A stretch of DNA of 64,000 nucleotides from Bacillota bacterium (GTDB lineage: Bacteria; Bacillota; Sulfobacillia; Sulfobacillales; Sulfobacillaceae). The stretch is from NCBI GenBank assembly GCA_023511625.1, contig JAIMBD010000003.1:62001-126000 (forward strand), in the 5' to 3' direction. Position numbers and translations under genes: made by a program. The notes beneath the pieces were generated by a model. It saw only the letters and a list, made by a program, of their open reading frames with translations, had not been told where the DNA came from and ran no database searches. Below, in pieces: positions 33,875 to 42,599 of this stretch (within the stretch, counting starts at the first letter, position 1; every line of letters begins with the position of its first letter).

Positions 33875-35167
33875 ATGACCTGGCGTCGGGACGACGCGCA
33901 TCGCATCTGGATTGGCGGGGTGTCCGTAGCGGAGCTGGTCGAAACCTTCGGCACGCCGCTCTACGTCATGGACTACGCCACGGTGGTCGACCGTCTCGGG
34001 CGGTACCAAGCGGCGCTGGCCGCCTGCGATCCCCCCGGTCTACCGTATTATGCGGGGAAGGCCTTCCTCTGCCGGGCCCTGGCGGGGTTGCTGGAAGAGC
34101 GGGGCGTGGGGCTGGATGTGGTCTCGGGCGGAGAACTGGCTACAGCCTTGGCGGGTGGCTTTGACCCCCGTCGCATCTTGTTTCACGGCAACGTCAAGAC
34201 GCGGGACGAAATCGCCTACGGCTTGGCTCAGGGCGTGGGGCTGTGGGCCGTGGACAGCCTGGACGAATTGGCGCTGTTGGACCAGATGGCTGGTGCTGCG
34301 GGAGTCAAGGCCGCCATCGTGTTGCGCTTGACGCCCGGGATCGAGGCCCACACCCACGCCTTTATCCGCACCGGACAGTTTGACACCAAATTCGGGCTCG
34401 CCATGGCGGCCGGTATCGCCGAGGGCGCCGTCGATGCGGCGCTGGCTGCGCCACACCTCGACCTCGTAGGCTACCACGCCCACATCGGCTCACAGATCTT
34501 GGAAGTGGAGCCGTTTTTGGCCAATCTCGAGCGCCTGTTGGGATTCGCCCGCGACCAGTACCAGCGGCTCGGGTTTTGGCCCGAGGTGCTAGACGTGGGC
34601 GGCGGGCTCGGCGTCCGCTACACCCCCGAGGACGACCCGCCTCCGCTCGAGGTCGTCGTCGAGGGCATGCGCGAGCTCCTCCGCCAGTGGACGCCGCCCG
34701 ATCGGTCGCCGCCGCGGTTGTACATGGAGCCGGGGCGGTCGGTGGTGGCCGAGGCCGGGGTGACGCTCTATCGCGTTGGAGCCATCAAGACGGTGCCGTC
34801 CGGCCGGCGTTACCTAGCCGTCGATGGCGGGATGGGGGATAACATCCGCCCGGCCCTGTACCAGGCGCCGTACCGCGCAGAGGTGGACGGCAAGGTGGGC
34901 GAGGCGGTGGCGGCGACCCTCGCCGGCCGCTACTGCGAGAGTGGCGACATCCTTATCGCCGAGCAACAGTGGCCGGCCGATGTGGCCGTGGGCGACGTGG
35001 TGGCCGTGTTGGGCACCGGCGCCTACAACTATACCATGGCCTCCAACTACAACCGGGTCCCGCGACCGCCGGTGGTGGCTGTCCGGGAGGGGCAGGCCCG
35101 CGTGTGGGTAGAGGGCGAGCGGTGGGAAGACTTGTATCGGTTGGATCGCCCGTGGGAACCGTGGTGA
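33875..35167 (+). CDS. lysA: Diaminopimelate decarboxylase
   Basis: A 430-residue fold-III PLP enzyme making L-lysine from meso-diaminopimelate. The PLP lysine is in PYYAGKAFLCRALA (about residue 60), with HGNVKTRDEI, the substrate His in YHAHIGSQI, the PLP-phosphate glycine loop VGGGLGVRY and the partner-subunit cysteine in CESGDIL. ATG 33875 has GGAGG 10 nt upstream; TTG 33866 and a longer start at 33845 are less likely. It is preceded by a terminator and has no lysine-riboswitch features that I could see. Confidence 0.94.
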   Translation: MTWRRDDAHRIWIGGVSVAELVETFGTPLYVMDYATVVDRLGRYQAALAACDPPGLPYYAGKAFLCRALAGLLEERGVGLDVVSGGELATALAGGFDPRRILFHGNVKTRDEIAYGLAQGVGLWAVDSLDELALLDQMAGAAGVKAAIVLRLTPGIEAHTHAFIRTGQFDTKFGLAMAAGIAEGAVDAALAAPHLDLVGYHAHIGSQILEVEPFLANLERLLGFARDQYQRLGFWPEVLDVGGGLGVRYTPEDDPPPLEVVVEGMRELLRQWTPPDRSPPRLYMEPGRSVVAEAGVTLYRVGAIKTVPSGRRYLAVDGGMGDNIRPALYQAPYRAEVDGKVGEAVAATLAGRYCESGDILIAEQQWPADVAVGDVVAVLGTGAYNYTMASNYNRVPRPPVVAVREGQARVWVEGERWEDLYRLDRPWEPW

Positions 35168-35206
35168 GGTAAGACAGGCGGAGCGGGGCGAAAGGGGCCG
35201 GAAGCG

Positions 35207-35842
35207 ATGATTTTGGGAGCGTCCTGGCAAGAGGTGCTGCTGGCGATTCCGGCCGTCTTGGTGGCCATCAGCTTTCACGAATACGCTCACGGATGGATGG
35301 CCAACCGGTTGGGGGATCCCAGCCCGGCACGGGCCGGGCGCCTGTCTCCCGAGCCGTGGGCCCACATCGATTGGATTGGGCTGTTGGCTCTTTTGATTTT
35401 CGGATTTGGATGGGCCAAGCCGATGCCGGTGGACGTCCGCTACTTCCGGCATCCCCGGCGCGACCTGATGTTGACCGGGGCCGCAGGGCCCCTCGCCAAC
35501 TTCGTGGTGGCGTGGATCGCGGCCTTGGTCGTGGCGGGCCTCAGCCACGTGCCGGGATTTCTGGCCGGCGGCGGGATCGGGCCGTGGGTGCTGAGGGTAG
35601 TGGGGGACATGGTGCTACTCAACGTAGCCTTCGGCCTCTTCAACCTGATTCCCATTCCGCCCTTGGATGGTTCGCGAGTGGTCTCGGGGGCGTTGCCGCC
35701 GCGTTGGGCCGACCGCTACAATCGCCTCGAACCTTACGGGATTTGGATTTTGCTGGGCCTTTTGCTGTTCACGCCGGTGCTGCAGTGGATCATGGTGCCG
35801 GTGCGGCAGACGGTGGTCAATTGGTTGGTCAGCTTGACCTGA
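35207..35842 (+). CDS. Site-2-protease family (M50) membrane metallopeptidase
   Basis: A 211-residue multi-pass protein of the short M50 group (YwhC-like). The zinc motif HEYAH lies in VAISFHEYAHGWMANRLGDP (first helix) and the second metal ligand in NLIPIPPLDGSRV. Also typical is the LTGAAGPLANF segment. Family members cleave substrates within the membrane; the target is unknown. Located before trpS and scpA/scpB, as the ypuL/ywhC-type gene often is in Bacillota and Clostridia. ATG 35207. Confidence 0.88.
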   Translation: MILGASWQEVLLAIPAVLVAISFHEYAHGWMANRLGDPSPARAGRLSPEPWAHIDWIGLLALLIFGFGWAKPMPVDVRYFRHPRRDLMLTGAAGPLANFVVAWIAALVVAGLSHVPGFLAGGGIGPWVLRVVGDMVLLNVAFGLFNLIPIPPLDGSRVVSGALPPRWADRYNRLEPYGIWILLGLLLFTPVLQWIMVPVRQTVVNWLVSLT

Positions 35843-35871
35843 ACGAGGACGGGACAGGCGGGAGAAGGAAC

Positions 35872-36897
35872 GTGCAGACAGTAGGGGAACGGGTGCTGTC
35901 GGGGATGCAGCCCTCGGGGGCCTTGCACCTCGGCAACTGGCAAGGGGCTTTAGCCAATTGGGTGCGCCTGCAGGATCAATACCGGTGCTTCTTTATGGTG
36001 GCGGACTGGCACGCCTTGACCACGCGCTACCAAAACACCGAGACGCTGCCGGAGCTGACCCGAGAGATGGTCATCGACTGGCTGGCGGCGGGATTGGACC
36101 CGGAGCGGGCGGTCATTTTCTGCCAATCCTGGGTGCCGGCGCATGCCGAGTTGGCGTTGTTGTTGGGGATGATCACCCCCCTGGGGTGGTTGGAGCGGGT
36201 GCCCAGCTATAAGGAGAAGTTGCGCGAGTTGGCCCACCGGGAGGTTCACAGCTACGGATTTTTAGGCTATCCGGTGCTGCAGACGGCCGACATCGCGCTC
36301 TACCGGGCGCGGTGGGTCCCGGTGGGACAAGACCAGGTCCCGCACGTGGAGTTAAGCCGAGAGGTGGTGCGGCGCTTTCACGCCCTGTACGGCGAGGGGG
36401 TGTTGGTCGAGCCGGAACCGCTGTTGACCGAGGCCAACGTGTTGCCGGGGTTAGACGGCCGCAAGATGAGCAAAAGCTACCAGAACACCCTGACGCTCCG
36501 GGAGTCCCCGGAGGCCGTGCGGAGCAAGGTCGCTACCATGGTCACCGATCCTGCCCGCGTCCGCCGGTCGGACCCCGGCCATCCGGAGGTCTGTCCCGTC
36601 TTTCAGTTGCACCGGGTGTTTTCGGCGCCGGATCAGGTGGCGGAGATCGACCAGGCGTGCCGCACTGCCGCCATCGGGTGCGTCGAGTGCAAGGGGCGGC
36701 TTGCGGCCGCCATCAACCGGGCGCTCGACCCGCTGCGCGAACGCCGGGCATATTGGGAGGCGCACGGGCGCTCGGTGGGCGACATCCTGAAGGCCGGATC
36801 TGCGGCGGCCCAGGCCGAGGCCGCCAAGACCATGGAGGCGGTGCGCGAAGCCATGTCGCTGTCTCCGCAGCGGCTGATGGGCGGCGATGGCGGCTGA
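35872..36897 (+). CDS. trpS: Tryptophanyl-tRNA synthetase
   Basis: A 341-residue class I aminoacyl-tRNA synthetase. The HIGH-like motif is ALHLGNW (about residues 20-26), and KMSKS is intact in DGRKMSKSYQNTL. QTADIALYRARWVPVGQDQ is the tryptophan/ATP site. GTG 35872 gives the standard start MQTVGERVLSGMQPSG; the frame is open further upstream inside the M50 gene and that extension is rejected. It overlaps the scpA-like gene by 11 bp. Confidence 0.95.
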   Translation: MQTVGERVLSGMQPSGALHLGNWQGALANWVRLQDQYRCFFMVADWHALTTRYQNTETLPELTREMVIDWLAAGLDPERAVIFCQSWVPAHAELALLLGMITPLGWLERVPSYKEKLRELAHREVHSYGFLGYPVLQTADIALYRARWVPVGQDQVPHVELSREVVRRFHALYGEGVLVEPEPLLTEANVLPGLDGRKMSKSYQNTLTLRESPEAVRSKVATMVTDPARVRRSDPGHPEVCPVFQLHRVFSAPDQVAEIDQACRTAAIGCVECKGRLAAAINRALDPLRERRAYWEAHGRSVGDILKAGSAAAQAEAAKTMEAVREAMSLSPQRLMGGDGG

Positions 36898-37525
36898 CGT
36901 CGAGCTCGAGGCCTTGGCCGACCAGGTGCGGCGAGCGCCGGAGTCGGTGCGGGCCATGGCGCTGCATCCGGTGGTGGCGGCGCGGGCTCGGCACTGGCGG
37001 GTCGCCGAGGACCTTTTGAATCCTGGCGCCGAAATGGCCTTGGCGGCATGGCTGGTGCGGCGCAAGGCCCAGTGGGTGCTCCCGCCGCCACAGCCGCCGC
37101 CCCCCGAACCGAAGCCGGAACCGGACCGCTCCTGGGTCCCTGTGGCCGTGGCGGCCTTGGCTCGCTTGAGGGCAGCGGCAGTCACCCGGTGGGGCCGACC
37201 GGCGCCGGCCTTTTCCCCGGGGGTGGACCCGCCGCCGGTGGCCGGAGCCGATCCTGTGCGCCTTTCCCGGGCCTGGCCACCGCGACCGCGCGTGCGGCCT
37301 TCCCGGCCTGGAGTGGTGGTGCGGCAGGACCGGACCCTCGAAAGGGCCGTGACGGCCCTGCGCCAGCGGCTGGCAGCAGGACCGGTGGTGTTTCCCTGGC
37401 CGGGAATCGGCGGGATCCGGGCCCAGGTAGACTGGTTTGCGGCGTTGTTGTGGTTGTGGGGCGAAGGCGAGGTGGAGTTAGTCCAGACTCGTCCGTTCGC
37501 GCCGGTGGAGGTGCGACGCCGGTGA
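36887..37525 (+). CDS. scpA: Short, divergent ScpA-like segregation and condensation protein
   Basis: A 212-residue protein directly before scpB, where scpA belongs. ScpA of about 250 residues bridges the SMC heads. Two family regions remain: NPGAEMALAAWLVRRKAQWVL, cut here to AEMALAAWLVRRKAQ, equivalent to the conserved MAAxLLxxKSxxLLP, and the C-terminal winged helix DWFAALLWLWGEGEVELVQ. The N-terminal helices that bind the SMC neck (FEGPLDLLLHLI) are shortened beyond recognition, and the centre is Pro/Ala/Arg-rich. Start ATG lies inside the trpS end; stop overlaps scpB as TGATG. Gene order and end motifs carry the call. Confidence 0.6.
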   Translation: MAADVELEALADQVRRAPESVRAMALHPVVAARARHWRVAEDLLNPGAEMALAAWLVRRKAQWVLPPPQPPPPEPKPEPDRSWVPVAVAALARLRAAAVTRWGRPAPAFSPGVDPPPVAGADPVRLSRAWPPRPRVRPSRPGVVVRQDRTLERAVTALRQRLAAGPVVFPWPGIGGIRAQVDWFAALLWLWGEGEVELVQTRPFAPVEVRRR

Positions 37526-38052
37526 TGGCCGAGGACCGGGTGGCGGCTCTGGAGGCGCTGTTGTTCAGTGCCGCAGAGCCTGTGGCCGTCGATGACCTAG
37601 CGGCTTGGTTGCGGTGTACGCCGGAAGAGGTGGAGGCGCTGGCGGCGGCCCTGGCGGAGCGGCTTAAGGAACACGCCCTCGCGGTGGAACGCGTGGCGGG
37701 CGGCTTTACCTTGAAGACGCGGCCCGAATGGCACGAGTGGCTCTCCCAGACGCTGGGCGGGCGCCGGCCGGAACCGCTGTCTGCCGCTGCCTGGGAGACG
37801 CTGGCCGTGGTGGCCTACCGTCAGCCGGTGACGCGCCTTGAGGTGGAGACCATCCGCGGGGTGAAGAGCGAGCGGGCCTTGGAGACCTTGTTGGCCCGGG
37901 GACTCATCGAAGAGGTGGGGCGCAAAGAGGTTCCCGGACGCCCGATCCTCTATGCCACCACCCCGCGCTTTCTCCAGGAGTTTGGGTTGAACCGGATCGA
38001 AGACCTCCCGCCGCTTTCCGACCCTCAAGCCGATTCTGGCCCCGGGCTGTAA
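37525..38052 (+). CDS. scpB: Segregation and condensation protein B
   Basis: A 175-residue ScpB with two winged-helix domains: ALEALLFSAAEPVAVDDLA at the N-terminus, and the strongly conserved AAWETLAVVAYRQPVTRLEVETIRGVKSE, cited by the landmarks AVVAYRQPVTRLEVE and IRGVKSERALETLLARGLI, then GRPILYATTPRFLQEFGL. ScpB dimers bind ScpA in the SMC condensin. The 3' end overlaps the convergent GGDEF gene by 28 bp. Confidence 0.92.
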   Translation: MAEDRVAALEALLFSAAEPVAVDDLAAWLRCTPEEVEALAAALAERLKEHALAVERVAGGFTLKTRPEWHEWLSQTLGGRRPEPLSAAAWETLAVVAYRQPVTRLEVETIRGVKSERALETLLARGLIEEVGRKEVPGRPILYATTPRFLQEFGLNRIEDLPPLSDPQADSGPGL

Positions 38053-40547
38053 ACGGCCCAGAACCGGCGCCGGTCCCGCTTGTGCGCTTTGACTCGGTAC
38101 AAGGCTTGGTCGGCGTGGCGATAGAGGTCTTGGGCACGGCGTCCGTGGTCGGGAAACACCGCCACGCCGACGCTGACATTGAGCCGCAGGCCCGGCAGCT
38201 CGGGGTACGGACCCAACACGGCCTCCGCCACGGCATTGAGCGTCCGCGGCAGGTCGACGGCGTGGTCGGCGCGGCACAGGAGGACAAACTCATCGCCGCC
38301 CAAACGGGCCACGAAATCTTCGGCGCTCACGGCCTGCCGCAGGCGGTCGGCCACGGCCTTAAGGACGGCATCGCCCGTCTCGTGCCCCCAACGGTCGTTG
38401 ACGGGTTTGAAGTCGTCGAGGTCTACGAGGCAGACGGCCAGGCGCCGGTCGTTGGCCGCGGCCTCGGTCAAGGCGGCTTCTAGGTAAAGGTCGAGGGCGC
38501 GGCGGTTGGGCAGGCCTGTCAAGGGATCGCGCTCGGCCCAGTGGGCCATCTCTTGTCGGGCTTTGAGCTGCACCAAAGCCAGGCGCAGGCTCTCCACCAG
38601 TTGGGCCATGAGTTGAAGCAGGGCCGGCGTGAAGTAGTCGCGGTCGTCGGAGAGAATGGTCAACACTGCCACCGGCTCCTGGTCTTGGGCCAGTTGGACC
38701 GGCCACGCCGCCACCGCTTCTACCAACACCTCCAATGGGGCGCCGGAGGTCCACTCCGGCGTGGGCACGGGGGAGATCGGACCATAGGGCGCGCGCCGAC
38801 GGAAGGCCAGACTCGGCGCCACGTGGCCCAAGGGGCCGGCATCTTCCTTCAGGATGGGCGCGAACTCTTCCAGGCGTTGGGCCAGACGCGGATCGCGGGT
38901 GCTGAAGGCGGCGACCTTCAACTGGTCGCCGGCGGGCGTAGCCACGTACGCGCCGAGACAGTCGGTTTCCTGGACCAGCAGGGAGACGACGTGTTGGTAG
39001 AGCGCGGCCGCGTCGGGCAGCTGCAAGAACCGGTACTGCGCCTTTAAGGCCGCGTGCTGATACCGCTGCAGGCGGTCGAGTTGGCGTCGATGGGCGGCCT
39101 TGTCGAGGGCCAGCGCGGCCGAACGCACCATCTCGGCGATGAGGGCTTGTAGGGCCGGCGTGAAGGCGTCGGCGTCGCGGGCGGCAATGGATACCACGGC
39201 CGCCGGCGGCCCTTGGTGAGGGCGCGGGATCGGCCACCCAGCCACCACCCCGATCTCCCGCAACGGGGGCTCCTGCCAGCGGCGAGGCAGCGTGGGGTCT
39301 TTCTGGGGGTTTGGGATCACTACGGGTGCGCGGCTGCGCCAGACTCGGAGCGGCAACGGAATGGGGTCGGTTTCGGACGCGGGTTCCAGGGCTACCGGGG
39401 GAAAGCCGGCGATGGCCCAAGCCAGCGGTCCGGCCACGCAGATCCGCTCCAACACCCCTCGATGGGGACGGGGCACCAAGACGTCGGCAAACGCGGCGTC
39501 GGTGGAGCGGGCCAAGGTCTCGGTCAGAAGGCGCAGGATCTCCTCCGGCTCTTCGGCCTCCAAGAGCTGGGTTTGAATCTCCTGATAGGCCGTGCGGTAC
39601 CGCTCGTAGCGCGCCAATTCTCGCGCCTGGGCGCGCCGGACGAGAAAGGCAGCGGCCTCTTCCACCATCTCTCCCATCAGCCCTTCCAGTTCTGGGGGAT
39701 GGGGGGGTCCCGGCGGGCGGTACAGCCCCAGCAACAGGCGGGTGCCGTCGCCGAGGCGCGTCGCGGCGGCTAGGCTGTAACCGATGCCGTGGGCTTCCGC
39801 CTTGGCCCGCCAGGGCGCAAAGGCCGAATCCTGGCTCGCCATGGCCACGGTGCCCAAGGAGCGCAGTGCCCGCCCGCCGGGGCCTTGTCCCTCGGGCAAC
39901 AGTGGGTCCTCGTGGATGGCGAGTTCCTGGAGATACCCCAGGGCCGGGCCGGCGGCGGCTATGATCTCCAAGTGGAAGGGGCCGGGTGGAACCCGGGCCA
40001 AGAACACCAACCGCGCCTCGCCCCACTCGGCCAGGCGCTGGCACCAGCGAACCAGAACCCCTTCCGGGGCCTCTTCCAGCGCCCGGGCGGCCAAAAGGCG
40101 TCGGGTCTCGGCCAGCGCCTGGTAAAACCGGGCCAGGATCTTCAGTTGGGCCTGGTCCTGCTGGTGTTGCGCCAAGGCGGCATGGACGGCGCTCACGTCC
40201 CGGTGCACGCTGATCCATCCCCGCAGCCGACCCTGATCATCGCGCCAGGGGCTCAAGGAGCAGTGGTCCCAGAATGGTCGGCCGTCGCGCCGGCGTCGGG
40301 GTACCTCCACCGCCACGCCGCGGACCTCGTGAAGCGCCCGCACCACCTCCCGGCGCACCGCCGGGGGGATTTCGGGGCCCCACAAAAAGCGCGCCGAACG
40401 CCCCTTCAAGGCCTGGGCAGCCCAGCCGCTTAAGGCTTCGAAGGCAGGGTTGGCGTACTGAATGCGGCCTTCGGCGTCGGTGACCAGCACCGGATCCTGC
40501 AATTCTCCCAGGAGGTGCTCGACCTCGGCCCGAATTTGGTCTTCCAT
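38025..40547 (-). CDS. PAS/GAF-domain diguanylate cyclase
   Basis: An 840-residue soluble signalling protein on the opposite strand. A PAS domain (about 5-125: DPVLVTDAEGRIQYANPAFE, then a PAC segment with WRDDQGRLRGWISVHRDVS) is followed by three GAF-like regions (about 160-330, 350-500, 530-680) and a C-terminal GGDEF domain (about 690-840) with DPLTGLPNRRALD, an intact RLGGDEFVLL active site, and no EAL domain. It should make cyclic di-GMP. I see no RxxD inhibitory site with certainty. ATG 40547 was chosen because the PAS domain starts right after it; the frame is open to 40733. It is monocistronic. Confidence 0.88.
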   Translation of the reverse strand: MEDQIRAEVEHLLGELQDPVLVTDAEGRIQYANPAFEALSGWAAQALKGRSARFLWGPEIPPAVRREVVRALHEVRGVAVEVPRRRRDGRPFWDHCSLSPWRDDQGRLRGWISVHRDVSAVHAALAQHQQDQAQLKILARFYQALAETRRLLAARALEEAPEGVLVRWCQRLAEWGEARLVFLARVPPGPFHLEIIAAAGPALGYLQELAIHEDPLLPEGQGPGGRALRSLGTVAMASQDSAFAPWRAKAEAHGIGYSLAAATRLGDGTRLLLGLYRPPGPPHPPELEGLMGEMVEEAAAFLVRRAQARELARYERYRTAYQEIQTQLLEAEEPEEILRLLTETLARSTDAAFADVLVPRPHRGVLERICVAGPLAWAIAGFPPVALEPASETDPIPLPLRVWRSRAPVVIPNPQKDPTLPRRWQEPPLREIGVVAGWPIPRPHQGPPAAVVSIAARDADAFTPALQALIAEMVRSAALALDKAAHRRQLDRLQRYQHAALKAQYRFLQLPDAAALYQHVVSLLVQETDCLGAYVATPAGDQLKVAAFSTRDPRLAQRLEEFAPILKEDAGPLGHVAPSLAFRRRAPYGPISPVPTPEWTSGAPLEVLVEAVAAWPVQLAQDQEPVAVLTILSDDRDYFTPALLQLMAQLVESLRLALVQLKARQEMAHWAERDPLTGLPNRRALDLYLEAALTEAAANDRRLAVCLVDLDDFKPVNDRWGHETGDAVLKAVADRLRQAVSAEDFVARLGGDEFVLLCRADHAVDLPRTLNAVAEAVLGPYPELPGLRLNVSVGVAVFPDHGRRAQDLYRHADQALYRVKAHKRDRRRFWAVYSPGPESA

Positions 40548-40722
40548 CGCCCCCGCCGCCTCTCGAATCCCCACGCGGTTTGTGGAAATTGTCTTCTGGT
40601 TTTCAAGATAGGGCGCGGGCCTGCCTAGGTCAAACCTATGGCGCCCTATGTCTGCGGGCGGGAAAGGCGCCGACTGGGCCCTGGCCATACTGGAGGAAAA
40701 GGGGAGCAGGAGGTGGCCCACC

Positions 40723-41292
40723 GTGAACGCCATCGTCTGGGGGGCTTCGGCGGCGGTGGTCGCAATCGTCGCGGGGATGGCGACCTGGCCGGTTCGGGTC
40801 TCGCTGGAACTCGGGGTCGATGGAGTAGAAGGGACTCTGGGACTGCGCCTCGAGTGGCCGCCTGGGCTTTACTCCCGGCGATGGCAGTGGCAGTGGCCGA
40901 CCCGAGGCCCGGCCACTTCTCCACAGCGGCGCCGGCACCCAAGGGCGACGCCGTCTTGGGGTCGGCCCATCGCGGCGCTTTGGCGAATCGGGCAGTGGGA
41001 ACACCTTCGCGTGCGGGGACGTTTGGGGTTGGGCGATGCCGCCGCCACCGCCTGGGTCCTCGGGGTGGGATGGGCGTCCGTGGCCGCAGCAGTCGGCGCC
41101 ATGTCCCCGGGCAGGCGGCCCGAGGTGGCGTGGGAACTGGTACCGCAGTGGGGTGCAGTGGGCTGGCATGGCCAGGTCGAGATCGGCGTGCGGTTTTCTG
41201 GGTGGGCGACGGCCCGGGCCTGGGGGGTGGTGTTGTGGTGGTTGGCTGGGACGGCGTGGCAGGGGCACCGGTCCCCGGCGACTCGGCCTTGA
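40723..41292 (+). CDS. DUF2953 (YtfI-like) membrane protein
   Basis: A 189-residue protein with one N-terminal membrane helix (AIVWGASAAVVAIVAGMATW) and a DUF2953-like outer part: WEHLRVRGRLGLGDAAATAWV and VLGVGWASVAAAVGAM match the conserved GxGDAAxTA region. In spore formers ytfI follows scpAB and precedes gerW (ytfJ), a spore germination gene. Here scpB and this gene are separated by the GGDEF gene and gerW is missing. GTG 40723 follows AGGAGGT by 8 nt; in-frame TTG/ATG upstream codons lack such a site. Confidence 0.68.
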   Translation: MNAIVWGASAAVVAIVAGMATWPVRVSLELGVDGVEGTLGLRLEWPPGLYSRRWQWQWPTRGPATSPQRRRHPRATPSWGRPIAALWRIGQWEHLRVRGRLGLGDAAATAWVLGVGWASVAAAVGAMSPGRRPEVAWELVPQWGAVGWHGQVEIGVRFSGWATARAWGVVLWWLAGTAWQGHRSPATRP

Positions 41293-41407
41293 ACCGGACT
41301 GACTGCGTACCGTCGCGGCACTAATGATGCTCCAATACCCTGCGAGAGGCTGGTGGCAACAAGACAGCGTCGGGGATGGGCGGAGTTAGCCGCGGGGGAG
41401 GGACTCG

Positions 41408-42232
41408 ATGGACGCGCAGGAGGAGGTGGTCGGCGGAGGACCCGTCGGCTTAGGCTGGGCCATCGACCGTGGCCAGCCGGGCGTCCGCAAGGCGGTGGTG
41501 GAACGGCGACGGTGTTCGGCCCCAATCCCGTAGGGTCAGAACCTTACCCAGCGTTCGGGGGAACCTTTCGACTTTGGGGGCCGTGACCAAGCGGTGCGGG
41601 CCGCGCGGCGCTTCCACCCGGCTATCCCGTCGGGGGCATCACGGCCTCTGGCAACCTCTTAAGCCCCTTGCGGGTACGCCTTCCCGGGTCGGGCCGTGGT
41701 CAACGTTTGGGGCTGGTCGGCCAAGTCCGTGGCGCTGGCCGCAGAGGGGGCGATCGTGCGGCTTGAACCGGAAGAGGAGGCCAGACCGACCACGGACTTC
41801 CTCGCGCGGTACGTGGTGGGCTGCGACGGCGCCCACGTCCTGGGGCGCGAAAGCGTGGGCATCGGGCGGCGGGGGGCACGTTGCGACCAGCGCATGGTCC
41901 TGGCCGTCTTTCGGTCTTGCGCCGTACCCGAGGCCTTGCAGCGGTTTCCCCCGCGCACCACGTATCGGGTGCTAAAACCCGAGCTTCGCGACTACTGGCC
42001 GTTTTTCGGCCGGATGGATGTCGGTGAAGGCCGGGTCTTTCATGCCCCAGTGGGCGAGCGGGTCCGGGATGAAGCCGACGTGGCCGAAGTGCTGTACCAT
42101 GCGGCCGGATTTCCGTTTCCGGTGGCCTTTGACGACGTCGGATTAGGGGGACCTGGGCGTGGGGGTGGCCGAGGTCTACCAATCCGGGCGGCCCCGAACG
42201 GGAGAATCCGAACGATGATCCAGCGGGCGTGA
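41408..42232 (+). pseudogene. Decayed FAD-dependent aromatic-ring monooxygenase (PheA/UbiH type)
   Basis: Three pieces of one flavin monooxygenase can be read in different frames. From ATG 41408 comes the FAD-binding start VVGGGPVGLGWAIDRG, with VRKAVVERR, stopping at about 41532. From about 41696, in another frame, come YVVGCDGAHVLGRESVGI (the GD motif that contacts FAD), GRVFHAPVGERV and AAGFPFPVAFDDVGLG, corresponding to the middle of a protein of about 500 residues. The C-terminal substrate and thioredoxin-like part is absent. Frameshifts, an internal stop and truncation mark a pseudogene. It sits exactly where the core gene order breaks. Confidence 0.7.
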
Positions 42233-42599
42233 CGGGCGGGGTCTGGCGTGTCCGGGTCGACATCCCAAAAGGCCGGAGAGCGCCGCAGGATGTCCCAGGT
42301 GTCGGCGGCTGCGGCAACGGGGGGTTCGCCCATGGCCTTTCGGTTCCTTCCCCGGGGGGTGGCGGTCTATCTCCATTATCTCCGGTGCCGCGTCTGCCAT
42401 CAGAAGGCCTAGGAGCCGTCCGCCGGACGTGCACTGCCGCGGCGGGCCGGGAGGGGGGCGGCAGGCAGAGCCGGACATTAGGGCAGTCTGCCAAAGCGGC
42501 CTCGAGCCATGCACGCACCAGCGCCGGGCCTCGCCCGCCAGGCCCGCGCCGGCGGTGGGGGTAGGACGGCATGCGCAAAACACCTTTTCCGGGGAGTTA
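42233..42599. other. Spacer between two pseudogenes, no gene seen
   Basis: Very GC-rich sequence in which every open frame gives a low-complexity Arg/Pro/Ala translation without recognisable motif. Probably further remains of the two flanking decayed genes. Confidence 0.5.

Noticed and set aside
41293-41407. Search for gerW (ytfJ) after the DUF2953 gene
   Set aside because: No frame shows the YtfJ glycine-rich pattern; the region leads into the monooxygenase pseudogene.
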